Source: an uncultured Nitrosospira sp. | GTDB lineage: Bacteria > Nitrospirota > Nitrospiria > Nitrospirales > Nitrospiraceae | Assembly: GCA_900696505.1 (NCBI GenBank) | Contig: CAADGJ010000380.1 | Coordinates: forward strand, 1-36,068 | Length of the DNA stretch: 36,068 nucleotides | Direction of reading: 5' to 3' | Shown here: positions 24,884 through 32,868 of the stretch, piece by piece | Position numbering within the stretch: position 1 is the stretch's first letter | How the letters are laid out: each line of letters opens with the position of its first letter | Notes under the pieces: model-generated | Database searches by the model: none | Told to the model about the DNA's origin: nothing | The model's input: only the letters and a program-made list of their open reading frames with translations | Translations under genes and position numbers: made by a program

Positions 24884-25182
24884 GTTCCTAGTACGATCAT
24901 TTCCTCATCCAATCCCTTCCGTGCGGATCCCTGCCTGGCGTGACCCTGGTGCCTGATCACTCTCTGCGAGTCGTATCCCGCGCGTCCCGCCTCTTCGATA
25001 GCCCCACACCGCACGCAGCGCATCGCACGAATCCAGACATGGCCTCCGGCATCGACCCTGTCAATGTACAGATCGGCGACGAGGTGTCCTTGACAGTGTG
25101 CACAGAAGAGACCGGAGGACTTCGTGGTGGAAGCAGTGGCGATCCCTGCGCCTGTCTGTGTTTGGATGAGGTGTGGCGACAT
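24880..25182 (-). CDS. small zinc-ribbon protein
   Basis: A 100-residue protein chosen to start at ATG 25182, which has AGGAGG 4 bases upstream; the open frame extends farther but without another such site. A CAHC pair (about residue 27) and a CVRC pair (about residue 56) make a four-cysteine zinc ribbon, with LVADLYIDRVDAGGHVWIRAMR between them. Both halves look like strands around one metal. The C-terminus is charged. No family is recognised; no signal peptide. It ends within the 3' end of the VanZ-like gene (4-base convergent overlap of stop codons). Confidence 0.7.
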   Translation of the reverse strand: MSPHLIQTQTGAGIATASTTKSSGLFCAHCQGHLVADLYIDRVDAGGHVWIRAMRCVRCGAIEEAGRAGYDSQRVIRHQGHARQGSARKGLDEEMIVLGT

Positions 25183-25186
25183 GGGG

Positions 25187-25192
25187 CCTCCT
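25187..25192 (-). promoter_or_regulatory. ribosome binding site fixing the zinc-ribbon start
   Basis: AGGAGG on the minus strand, 4 bases before ATG at 25182. Confidence 0.8.
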
Positions 25193-25445
25193 GCTCGTGA
25201 TGATGGTGGGTGGTATACCTCTATCGGTACGCAAAGAAGATGCCTGGAGCGAACGGGGTGGAGTGACACTGAGGGATATTGTTGGGGGGAAATTATCCTG
25301 GTGAGTAACGGTGCTGCTGACGCGGATGACGAGCGTCGTGGTGACGCATTGAAGCGACTTGGCGTTGTTCGAGCGGTCGGGGGGAGAGTGGCTGGTCGGA
25401 ACAATACGCGGCAATTTTTTCCGCTGTTGCTGCCTCAATCAATAC

Positions 25446-26417
25446 TTACCAGGCATAGGCTTCCGGAGCTGCGCCTCCGGGGCCGGGAAACATTGCATCT
25501 AACGTCTTGAGGTGTTCTGTCGTCAGCGTCAGCTCAAGGCTGGAAATCGCGGCGGTCAATTGCTCCATCGTGCGGGGACCGATAATGGGGGCGGTCACCG
25601 CTGGTTGATGCAGCAGCCAGGCGAGGGCGACGGTGGCCGGCGCGGTATTGAGCGTCCGGCAAAACTGCTCGTACGCTTCTAACTTCTGACGATGGGTCTC
25701 GATATCTTTGCGAACGTCCTCCTCAGCCCGCCGACCGCTCGTGGGTGAGCTGAGGGCGCCGCCCAGCAATCCCCGTGCGAGGGGACTCCAGGGAATGATG
25801 CCGATGCCGTAGGCCTGACAGGCTGGAATCACCTCGAGCTCGACCGTGCGCTCGAGCAAATTGTACAGGCTCTGCTCCGAAATGAGTCCCAGGAAGTGGC
25901 GTGACTTTGCCAGCTCTTGGGCCTGAGCGATGTGCCAGCCGGCAAAATTGCTGCTGCCGATGTAGAGCACCTTGCCTTCGCGGCAGAGTTGCTCCATCGC
26001 TTGCCAGATTTCCTCCCAGGGGCAGTCACGATCAATATGGTGCATCTGGTAAAGGTCGATGTAGTCGGTGTTCAGGCGCCGCAGACTGCCTTCACACGCT
26101 TGTTTGATATGCCGCGCCGAGAGGCGTGACTCGTTGGGCCAGTCGCCCATCCGTCCGTACACCTTGGTGGCCAGCACGACCTTCTCGCGCCGACCGCCTC
26201 CCTGAGCCAGCCATCGGCCGACAATTTGTTCCGTGACCCCTTCTCCCACTTTCCAGCCATACACATTGGCACTGTCGAAGAAATTGATGCCCAACTCGAG
26301 CGCGCGATCCATGATCTGACCACTGTCGGCTTCGGTGGTGTGTGGGCCGAAGTTCATGGTGCCGAGGCAGAGGCGGCTGACGCGCAAACCGGAGCGGCCG
26401 AGGTGAACGTATTGCAT
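25446..26417 (-). CDS. aldo/keto reductase
   Basis: A 323-residue (alpha/beta)8 NADPH-dependent oxidoreductase. The catalytic tetrad is visible: Asp and Tyr in FFDSANVYGW, Lys in VLATKVYG, His in LYQMHHIDRD. The C-terminal cofactor-binding part has IPWSPLARGLLGG and PIIGPRTMEQL. The N-terminus MQYVHLGRSGLRVSRLCLGTM is standard for the YhdN/voltage-gated channel beta-subunit type of the family. The physiological substrate is unknown. ATG at 26417 has AGGAGG 4 bases upstream. The frame stays open for 236 more codons upstream, antisense to amgK, and this part is not coding. Confidence 0.94.
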   Translation of the reverse strand: MQYVHLGRSGLRVSRLCLGTMNFGPHTTEADSGQIMDRALELGINFFDSANVYGWKVGEGVTEQIVGRWLAQGGGRREKVVLATKVYGRMGDWPNESRLSARHIKQACEGSLRRLNTDYIDLYQMHHIDRDCPWEEIWQAMEQLCREGKVLYIGSSNFAGWHIAQAQELAKSRHFLGLISEQSLYNLLERTVELEVIPACQAYGIGIIPWSPLARGLLGGALSSPTSGRRAEEDVRKDIETHRQKLEAYEQFCRTLNTAPATVALAWLLHQPAVTAPIIGPRTMEQLTAAISSLELTLTTEHLKTLDAMFPGPGGAAPEAYAW

Positions 26418-26421
26418 GGGG

Positions 26422-26427
26422 CCTCCT
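26422..26427 (-). promoter_or_regulatory. ribosome binding site fixing the aldo/keto reductase start
   Basis: AGGAGG on the minus strand, 4 bases before ATG at 26417; it excludes the very long upstream extension of the frame. Confidence 0.85.
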
Positions 26428-26532
26428 TGGCTAGAGCAATCAGAATACCGGCTTCCAAGGGATGCTGACAACCAAGCATCGCATGCGCGGATGCGTGAGG
26501 TGCAGCGCTTGGATGCAGCAGGTGAGTTTCTA

Positions 26533-26561
26533 CTGGCAGTTCGAAATGGTTTGGCTATAAT
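26533..26561 (+). promoter_or_regulatory. sigma-70-type promoter of amgK, leaderless arrangement
   Basis: CTGGCA (4 of 6 matches to -35), exactly 17 bases, then a perfect TATAAT at 26556-26561. The expected transcription start is about 26567-26571, and the ATG of amgK is at 26571. No ribosome site can fit between, so the mRNA would be leaderless or nearly so. Confidence 0.8.
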
Positions 26562-26570
26562 GCCGATCGT

Positions 26571-27671
26571 ATGAGCACAACAAATCCAGCTGCGCCCGGG
26601 GCACCGCTTACTCCTCCTGATCCTGAACGTATTGCCCAGACGGTCGCCACTCGATTGCCCTTTCGCGGAGAGATGACCGCACTCAGCGCGCTGGCCGGTG
26701 ATGCATCCAATCGCCGGTATTTCCGGATCTCCCTGAAGGGCACGCCCTCCGGGCTGATTCTCATGCAGCTCGCCGACCCGGAAGGGGTCAAGAAATCCGA
26801 AGAAGCCGTAAGCGGCGCGTCTGCTCACATTACCGAGTTGCCGTTCACCAACGTGCTGACCCACCTGCAACGTACCGGCGTGACCGTTCCGACCCTGCAT
26901 TACTTTGACCGCGAAGCCGGTCTGCTGTATCTGGAAGATTTTGGAGACCTGACCCTCGCGGAAGCCTGCCGGTGTGCAGATCCAGCGAGGCTCGAGGCCT
27001 TGTATCGCCAGGCGATTGATCAACTGGTTCTGCTGCAAGTCAAAGGCACGACACCGCCTGCGCCGGGATGTATTGCGTTTCACCGGCGCTTCGATGTGCC
27101 GCTGTTGATGTGGGAATTCGACCACTTTCTCGAATACGGCATTACGGCGCGTCTAGGGCAGCCCATGAAACCGGCAGATGATTCCGCCGTGCGCGCGGCG
27201 TTTCAGCGCATCGCCGAATTGCTGGCGGGGCAACCGCAGGTGTTCGTTCATCGCGATTATCATTCGCGTAACCTCATGGTCGATGGATCGCGCATGGGCA
27301 TCATCGATTTTCAGGATGCCCTCATGGGACCGGCCACGTACGATCTGGCGTCGCTGTTGAAGGATGCCTACATCGAATTGGATGACGCAGTCGTCGATAG
27401 GCTGGTCGAGCATTTTCTCGATGGCCTTGCCGGCCTGGGCGTGAAGGTCAGTGATCGTTCAGCGTTTCGACGTGTGTTCGATCTCACCAGTATTCAGCGG
27501 AATTTGAAAGCGGCGGGCCGGTTTGTGTATATCGATCGGGTGAAACACAATCCGAAATTTCTTGCCGATATCCCTCGTGTTCTGGGGTATGTCAAACGCA
27601 ACCTCGCAAAATATCCCGAGCTGGCTCCATTGCGGCAGCATCTCGCGCCGTACGTGACAGAACTTCAATAG
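26571..27671 (+). CDS. amgK: N-acetylmuramate/N-acetylglucosamine kinase-like protein
   Basis: A 366-residue protein of the aminoglycoside phosphotransferase fold. The catalytic loop is HRDYHSRNLM (H227, D229, N234) and the metal-binding motif is DFQDA (Asp246). LSALAGDASNRRYFRI near the N-terminus is typical of the AmgK subgroup. AmgK phosphorylates MurNAc and GlcNAc at the anomeric position. The next gene, 19 bases later, is the partner MurU, which supports the assignment well. No other in-frame ATG, GTG or TTG lies near the start, so the ATG at 26571 must be used despite the absent ribosome site. Confidence 0.9.
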   Translation: MSTTNPAAPGAPLTPPDPERIAQTVATRLPFRGEMTALSALAGDASNRRYFRISLKGTPSGLILMQLADPEGVKKSEEAVSGASAHITELPFTNVLTHLQRTGVTVPTLHYFDREAGLLYLEDFGDLTLAEACRCADPARLEALYRQAIDQLVLLQVKGTTPPAPGCIAFHRRFDVPLLMWEFDHFLEYGITARLGQPMKPADDSAVRAAFQRIAELLAGQPQVFVHRDYHSRNLMVDGSRMGIIDFQDALMGPATYDLASLLKDAYIELDDAVVDRLVEHFLDGLAGLGVKVSDRSAFRRVFDLTSIQRNLKAAGRFVYIDRVKHNPKFLADIPRVLGYVKRNLAKYPELAPLRQHLAPYVTELQ

Positions 27672-27690
27672 GCGCTACTCAGCACCTCCT

Positions 27691-28425
27691 ATGAAGGCGA
27701 TGATCCTTGCAGCCGGCCTTGGCACTCGGCTGAGACCGCTGACCGATACCACCCCGAAACCACTCCTTCCGGTCGCCGGCACACCGATGATCGTCTGGAA
27801 CCTGCTGCTCCTGAAGAGGCACGGCATTCGTGATGTCGTCATCAACCTCCATCATCTCGGCTCGATGATTTCGCAAGCCCTGGGCGACGGCCGCGCGCTG
27901 GGTATGCGAATTGTCTATTCGCAGGAGCCAATCATTCTCGGCACCGGCGGGGGAATCAAGCAGGCGGAACCGCATTTCAATGGTGAACCGGTGTTGATCC
28001 TGAACGGCGACACTCTATTCGAATTGGACCTCGGCGCGCTCATGACGTTTCACCGCGAGCAGCAGGCGGCGGCGACGCTGGTGTTGCGCAAGGATCCCGA
28101 GGCGGCTCGTTGGGGGCTGGTGGAAGTGACGGATCGTGGCGAGGTGGTGCGGATTACCGGCCGCGGCCGCGCAGATTCGGCGCAGACCCTGGCGCGCATG
28201 TTTGCCGGCATTCACATTCTGCATCCGCGTCTGTTACGGTCCCTGCCTGCGGGCAAGGAATGTTCCATCATCGATGCCTATGTGCAGGGCATCCAGGATG
28301 GAGAGCGGATCGTAGGCTACGATTTTGACGGATTTTGGAGCGATGTGGGGACGCCGGAGCGATATGCGCAAGTGGAGCGAGACGCCGCTGCAGGTTTGCT
28401 CAGTTTGTCTGCTCGAAAGTCGTAA
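27691..28425 (+). CDS. murU: MurNAc-1-phosphate uridylyltransferase-like nucleotidyltransferase
   Basis: A 244-residue protein with the nucleotidyltransferase core: LAAGLGTRLRPLTDTTPKPLLPVAGTPM (residues 6-33), EPIILGTGGGIKQA, LILNGDTLFELDL with the metal-binding Asp, and YDFDGFWSDVGTPERY near the end. In the P. putida pathway MurU makes UDP-MurNAc from MurNAc-1-phosphate, bypassing de novo synthesis and fosfomycin-sensitive MurA. The length and the pairing with amgK fit MurU better than sugar-nucleotide enzymes such as RmlA or GalU. No Shine-Dalgarno sequence is visible before the ATG; coupling from amgK is possible. Confidence 0.88.
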   Translation: MKAMILAAGLGTRLRPLTDTTPKPLLPVAGTPMIVWNLLLLKRHGIRDVVINLHHLGSMISQALGDGRALGMRIVYSQEPIILGTGGGIKQAEPHFNGEPVLILNGDTLFELDLGALMTFHREQQAAATLVLRKDPEAARWGLVEVTDRGEVVRITGRGRADSAQTLARMFAGIHILHPRLLRSLPAGKECSIIDAYVQGIQDGERIVGYDFDGFWSDVGTPERYAQVERDAAAGLLSLSARKS

Positions 28426-28510
28426 GCCAGACGTAACGGCAGGAGAAAGCCTCTTCAGGTGGTCACTGATGTGGCCGGCTGTCGGTCTGACTCAAATTAA
28501 GCCTATTCTT

Positions 28511-28635
28511 GCAGGATGGTCAAAACGGTCGTTCAGCAAGGCCGCAGCGAGTGAAGGGCCGAGGCGTACCCGGAGGGTACGTTGAGGGTCTGAACGGAGC
28601 GAGAACGACGCTGACGGTCTTTTTCACCATCCTGC
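28511..28635. repeat. 125-bp extragenic palindromic element, copy 2
   Basis: Perfect 10-bp ends (GCAGGATGGT and ACCATCCTGC), inner arms CGTTCAG/CTGAACG and CCGCAGCG/CGCTGACGG with one bulge, and a central CGTACCC/GGGTACG hairpin. It shares AGCAAGGCCGCA and GAGGCGTACCC with the element at 11117, but its end arms differ. It fills most of the gap between convergent murU and the sigma-54 activator, and has a T run (TTTTT) near its right end that could aid termination. Confidence 0.88.
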
Positions 28636-28639
28636 CTGG

Positions 28640-30016
28640 TTACTCGGCGGCGGCGGGTTTACGCTGCTTGATCAGTCTCGCAAGATAGGTTCGCTGCAGA
28701 TCCAGAAACTCCGCTGCCTTCGTCTGATTCCCCGCCGCTTTTTCCAATGCCCGATCGATGATATAGGCACTGTGCGCTTCCATGGACTCATGGTAGGTGA
28801 GATTGAGATAGGGAAGCGCGTGGTCCGCGCCGCCTTTGCCTGCGGCGTCTTCGGGGGTCAGGGCCAGAAATTCCGGTTCGATCACGTCACTGGGGCTGAG
28901 CACGACTGCGCGTGAAAGGACGTTGTCGAGTTCACGGATATTTCCGGGCCAGGAGTAGTGAGTCAGCGCAGCCCTGGCCGCCGGGCTGAGGGTGACGCCG
29001 GGGCGCTTCGCTTCGTAGGCATGCCGCTTCAGGAAAAATTCCGCCAGTTGGACGATGTCTTCGCTTCGTTCCCGCAAGGGAGGGAGTGTAAAGCTGACGA
29101 CATTGAGCCGGAAGAACAAATCCTCGCGGAACTGGCCCGCCTTCACCGATTGTCGGAGATCCTTATTGGTGGCCGCGATGAAACGAATGTTGACGGACAC
29201 CGAGCGGGTACCGCCGACGCGTTGAAACTCTTTGTCTTGCAGGACGCGCAGTAGCTTGGCCTGCAACGGCAGGGGCATATCTCCGATCTCGTCGAGAAAA
29301 ACCGTTCCGCCCTCTGCCATTTCGAGTTTGCCCTTCTGAAGCCGGTCCGCGCCGGTGAAGGCGCCGCGTTCGTGGCCGAAGAGTTCGTTCTCGAGCAGCG
29401 TTTCGGTGAGGGCCACGCAGTTGATGACGACCATCGGCATGCTCTGACGGGGGCTCCATTGATGAATGGAGCGCGCGAACAGTTCCTTGCCGGTCCCGCT
29501 TTCGCCCAGCAGGAGAATGCTGGCGTCAGACTTGGCCGCACGCTGGGCCGACTCGATGATGCCCCTGATTTTTTGGCTTTCCCCGACGATGGTGGCATAG
29601 CGGTTTTGTACGTCGGACTTGAGGGCGGCGACCTGTCGTTTTAACGAGTCTCGTTCCAGCGCTTTTTGAATCACGATCAGGAGATGATCTTTTTCCAACG
29701 GCTTGGTCAGGAAGTCATACGCGCCATGGCGCATGGCTTCCACGGCATCCGGAATGGTGCCGGCGGCCGTCATGACGATGACCGGGATGTCTTCGCATTG
29801 CTTGTTCTGGGCCATGCGTTTCAGGACGTCCATGCCTTTGAGGCGCGGCAGGTACAGATCCAGCAGGACCAGGTTGGGTGATTCCTGCTCGATGAGTTCA
29901 AGCCCACGCTGGCCGTCGCCGGCGGTGAGCGTTTTGTATCCGCCCGCATCAAGGCGATCCTGTAACATCGTCACGATGTCCTGATCGTCATCGACTATGA
30001 GGACTTTGGCCTTCAT
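28640..30016 (-). CDS. NtrC-family sigma-54-dependent response regulator
   Basis: A 458-residue activator with three domains. The receiver (residues 1-120) has the acidic pair at D10/D11, phospho-acceptor Asp53 (LVLLDLYLP) and Lys in LTKPLEKD. The AAA+ domain (about 145-380) has Walker A GESGTGKE, the sigma-54 contact loop GAFTGA, Walker B GGTVFLDEIGDM and the R-fingers. The C-terminal Fis-type HTH is AAGNQTKAAEFLDLQRTYLARLI. It would activate sigma-54 promoters when phosphorylated. No histidine kinase lies nearby, so its partner is elsewhere. It begins 19 bases after the DUF1015 gene and ends next to the palindromic element. Confidence 0.95.
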   Translation of the reverse strand: MKAKVLIVDDDQDIVTMLQDRLDAGGYKTLTAGDGQRGLELIEQESPNLVLLDLYLPRLKGMDVLKRMAQNKQCEDIPVIVMTAAGTIPDAVEAMRHGAYDFLTKPLEKDHLLIVIQKALERDSLKRQVAALKSDVQNRYATIVGESQKIRGIIESAQRAAKSDASILLLGESGTGKELFARSIHQWSPRQSMPMVVINCVALTETLLENELFGHERGAFTGADRLQKGKLEMAEGGTVFLDEIGDMPLPLQAKLLRVLQDKEFQRVGGTRSVSVNIRFIAATNKDLRQSVKAGQFREDLFFRLNVVSFTLPPLRERSEDIVQLAEFFLKRHAYEAKRPGVTLSPAARAALTHYSWPGNIRELDNVLSRAVVLSPSDVIEPEFLALTPEDAAGKGGADHALPYLNLTYHESMEAHSAYIIDRALEKAAGNQTKAAEFLDLQRTYLARLIKQRKPAAAE

Positions 30017-30035
30017 CGAACCCTGTGTCCGGCGC

Positions 30036-31358
30036 CTAGCCTTCCATCACATTCATGACCAAGCCGGTGAGTGGCTTGGGAAAGAAGTAGGTCGACTTGT
30101 GGGGCATCCGCTCGCCCGCTGAGGCGACCGCTTTGACTTCGGCCACTTTCGTCGGGTTGAGCAGGAGGGCGGCCGTGCCTTTTCCCTGGCGCACCCAGTT
30201 CAGGGCTTCGTGGTCATCTTTCGAATACAACATGGCTTCCTGCTCCTGCTGGCTCGGGCAGAGCGTGGCAATCACATGCTGCTGCAGCAGCGACACGTCC
30301 AGCCGATCGCGCGGTGACGCGGAGGCCGTGGGGCGATGGGATTCCCGCAGGGTCAGCAGGTAATAATTCGAATCGTTCTTCAGAGCCAAACCGAACATCG
30401 GCACGGATTGTCCCTGGCTGCGTAGCCGTTCGATGAACTGCGCGCGCACCTGCGATTCATTGCCTGCTTGAAAGGGGAGTGCCGCGACCTCAAACACCGG
30501 CTCGAATTTCCCCAGCAGATCCTTCGGCGCTGGAACCGGTGTCGTCAGGACCCGATGGGTCGGCAGCACGGTCAGGCCCTTGTCCTCCAGGCTTGCGAAC
30601 AGCATCAGCACATTGTCGTAAGGTTGCGGTGAGGTGGCAGCTCCAGCCTGTTGCCGTCTGGATTTCCGGTAGTTGAGAGCCGTTTCGTACCGATGATGAC
30701 CGTCGGCGATGAACAGTTGTTTCGTGTTCATGATCTGGACGACCTTTGCGAGGACCTTCGCATCGGTGACGCTCCACAACTGCTGCCGGAAGCCCTCGTC
30801 GTCCTGGAAATCGATGCGCGGTTTCTCCGACGCAATCGACTGTTCGAGCAAATTGAGCACTTCATTCTGGGGATCCGAATACAGCGAAATGATCGCGCTG
30901 AAGTTGGCGCGGCAGGCTTCCAGGAGATTGAGCCGGTCGGTTTTCGCCGCTGCGCGGGTGTTTTCGTGCGGATAGATCTTGCCCGAACCGAATTCTTCGA
31001 GCTCCACCGTAGACAGGAATCCTTTGAAGATCTTGGTCGGTGTGCCGGGTGCCGAGTAGGGCGGCCGGTATTCGATGGTGTGGTAGTAGACCGCCGGCTG
31101 GGAATCTTTGCGGAGGGCTCCGCTCTTCAGCCAGTCGGTAAGGGCAGCCGCGGCGCGGGTGTACTTATTGTTGGCAGGTGCGTCGCCTGCTTGTTCGTAG
31201 CCGAGTTCCAGCCGGATGACGTTGTTCGGGTGGCGATCGTGCAACGTTTTTTGCAGCGTGCTGTCGATGATGTCGTAGGGCGGTGCGACCACTTTCCGGA
31301 CGTCGCCGACCGTCGTGGGATTATACAGGGTGCCGTGAAAGGGGATGATATGTGCCAT
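30036..31358 (-). CDS. DUF1015 family protein
   Basis: A 440-residue cytoplasmic protein. It matches the DUF1015 family: an N-terminal IIPFHGTLYNP with VVAPPYDIID, a middle FIADGHHRYETALNYR, and a hydrophilic C-terminus with ALNWVRQGKGTAALLLNPT. The family is widespread and has no settled biochemical function; the GHHR motif suggests a catalytic or nucleotide/metal-binding site. The length is typical. AGGAT lies just before the start. It is followed after 19 bases by the NtrC-type regulator, so the two are co-transcribed. Confidence 0.88.
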   Translation of the reverse strand: MAHIIPFHGTLYNPTTVGDVRKVVAPPYDIIDSTLQKTLHDRHPNNVIRLELGYEQAGDAPANNKYTRAAAALTDWLKSGALRKDSQPAVYYHTIEYRPPYSAPGTPTKIFKGFLSTVELEEFGSGKIYPHENTRAAAKTDRLNLLEACRANFSAIISLYSDPQNEVLNLLEQSIASEKPRIDFQDDEGFRQQLWSVTDAKVLAKVVQIMNTKQLFIADGHHRYETALNYRKSRRQQAGAATSPQPYDNVLMLFASLEDKGLTVLPTHRVLTTPVPAPKDLLGKFEPVFEVAALPFQAGNESQVRAQFIERLRSQGQSVPMFGLALKNDSNYYLLTLRESHRPTASASPRDRLDVSLLQQHVIATLCPSQQEQEAMLYSKDDHEALNWVRQGKGTAALLLNPTKVAEVKAVASAGERMPHKSTYFFPKPLTGLVMNVMEG

Positions 31359-31409
31359 GCGGTTCTATCCTTTTTGCTCGATGGATGCAGGGTGGCATAC
31401 GGGTTGTTG

Positions 31410-31449
31410 GGAAAGGCCGGCGATTGCCGGACTCATTGACGGCCTTTCC
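31410..31449. repeat. long inverted repeat upstream of the DUF1015 gene
   Basis: GGAAAGGCCG and CGGCCTTTCC form a perfect 10-bp stem around a 20-base loop that itself contains CCGGC/GCCGG. It lies in the 270-base gap between the polyprenyl synthase stop and the DUF1015 start. It could end the upstream transcript or be a 5' leader structure. No T run follows. Confidence 0.55.
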
Positions 31450-31628
31450 GAATAACCTGCGGCGGTCGCTCTGTCACTGAGTGCAACGTGAAGCGTCTTA
31501 TGACCGCGGTGGTAGTGGTAGGGGCTTAACATGGTTATCGGTTCATCCAGTGGCGAAAGAAACCCGTCGCTGAACGAGTACGTACGGTCAGCAGAGCGTG
31601 GGCGTTGTAGAAGCCGGACGGCGGCAAC

Positions 31629-32633
31629 TCAGCGGTCGCGAGTCACCATGTAATCGGCGGCGATGGACAGGGCGCGCTTGGCGGTGTTGTCGTGGAACAG
31701 ATCGAGATCGCGTTTCGCGGCGGCGACAAACGCGTGCGCCCGTTCCATGGCGTAGGCGATGGACCCATACTCCTGCATCAAGGCGACGATGCGGCGCAGT
31801 TCCTCATCGGTCAAAGTCCGGGTTTCCATGCGATCTTTGATCAACTGCCGGTCTGGTTCCGGGCAGTGTTGCAACAGGTGCAACAGCGGCAGCGTCGCTT
31901 TGCCTTGCCGGAGGTCCTGCCCCAATGTTTTGCCCAGATGTTCGCCGTTGGCAGTGTAGTCCAGCGTGTCATCCGCCAGTTGGAATGCAATGCCCAGCCG
32001 CTGTCCGAAGCGGAACAGCGCCTCCTGTAATTCTTCCGTGGCCCCGCCGACAATCGCGCCGATCTTGCACGAGGCCGCAATCAATCCGGCGGTCTTATGC
32101 TCAATGATGCGGAGATATTCCGGTTCCGGCATCAGCGGATTGCCGTTGTAATACAGTTGAAGCACTTCGCCTTCGGCCATCTTGCGGCAGGCTTCCGAGA
32201 GTGCTTCGTTGATGCCTTGGTTACGGAAGTCGACGATCTGGCAGATGGCCCGTGAATAGAGGTAATCCCCCACCAGAATACTGATTTGGTTGCCCCAGAC
32301 CTTGCTCGCGGTACGGCGGCCCCGGCGCAGGTCGGCGTCGTCGACGACGTCGTCGTGTAGCAGGGTGGCGGTATGAATGAATTCGACAAGGCTTCCCAGG
32401 GCCTGATGGTCCTGGCCGGCGTATCCGCAGAGATGGGCGCTGAGGAGGACGAAGAGCGGTCGGACGCGTTTGCCGCCGCTGTTCAAGATGTGGGCGGCGA
32501 CTGTATTGACGAGATCGACGCTGGAGTCGAGATTCTTCCGGATCTGTTCCTCGACCCCCTCGAGCTCTTCACGGTACACGTCCCAGACGTCGGCCATGCT
32601 GTGGAGCGTGAGGGTGGTCGGTCCATTCGACAT
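31629..32633 (-). CDS. ispB: polyprenyl (octaprenyl-type) diphosphate synthase
   Basis: A 334-residue trans-prenyltransferase. Both aspartate-rich Mg2+ sites are present: LLHDDVVDDADLRRG in the first half and FQLADDTLDYTA in the second, along with GGKRVRPLFVLL near the start. The residue before the first site (HTATLLHDD) is small, as in long-chain enzymes, so the product is likely C40 or longer for quinone side chains; exact chain length cannot be read. It is divergent from gltB, with 235 bases between. No strong ribosome site is seen before the ATG. Confidence 0.93.
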   Translation of the reverse strand: MSNGPTTLTLHSMADVWDVYREELEGVEEQIRKNLDSSVDLVNTVAAHILNSGGKRVRPLFVLLSAHLCGYAGQDHQALGSLVEFIHTATLLHDDVVDDADLRRGRRTASKVWGNQISILVGDYLYSRAICQIVDFRNQGINEALSEACRKMAEGEVLQLYYNGNPLMPEPEYLRIIEHKTAGLIAASCKIGAIVGGATEELQEALFRFGQRLGIAFQLADDTLDYTANGEHLGKTLGQDLRQGKATLPLLHLLQHCPEPDRQLIKDRMETRTLTDEELRRIVALMQEYGSIAYAMERAHAFVAAAKRDLDLFHDNTAKRALSIAADYMVTRDR

Positions 32634-32714
32634 GGGGCGGATAGTAGGGCAGGAAACTCCACTAAGTCAAGCACTGGTCGGAGGGTTTGTGCTTCAGTTT
32701 GCGTCGCCGTTCTC

Positions 32715-32744
32715 TTGACAGTTTCACAGCCCATCCAGTAAGGT
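32715..32744 (+). promoter_or_regulatory. possible promoter of gltB
   Basis: A perfect -35 box TTGACA at 32715-32720 followed after 18 bases by TAAGGT, a poor -10 box. It lies about 125 bases before the gltB ATG, in the divergent gap. Tentative. Confidence 0.35.
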
Positions 32745-32868
32745 GACCTCTCGCTGATTTCCCCAACTGAATGGTAGCAGTCACCGTGGTCGTGCGACAG
32801 CTTCAACGTCCCCGAGAGGGGCGTCTGTTCCCCGGTTTATTGCCTGCCTCTAGACGAGAATACGTGCC

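Noticed and set aside
26418..27125. Upstream extension of the aldo/keto reductase frame
   Set aside because: It runs antisense to amgK, and a consensus ribosome site plus the normal family N-terminus fix the start at 26417.
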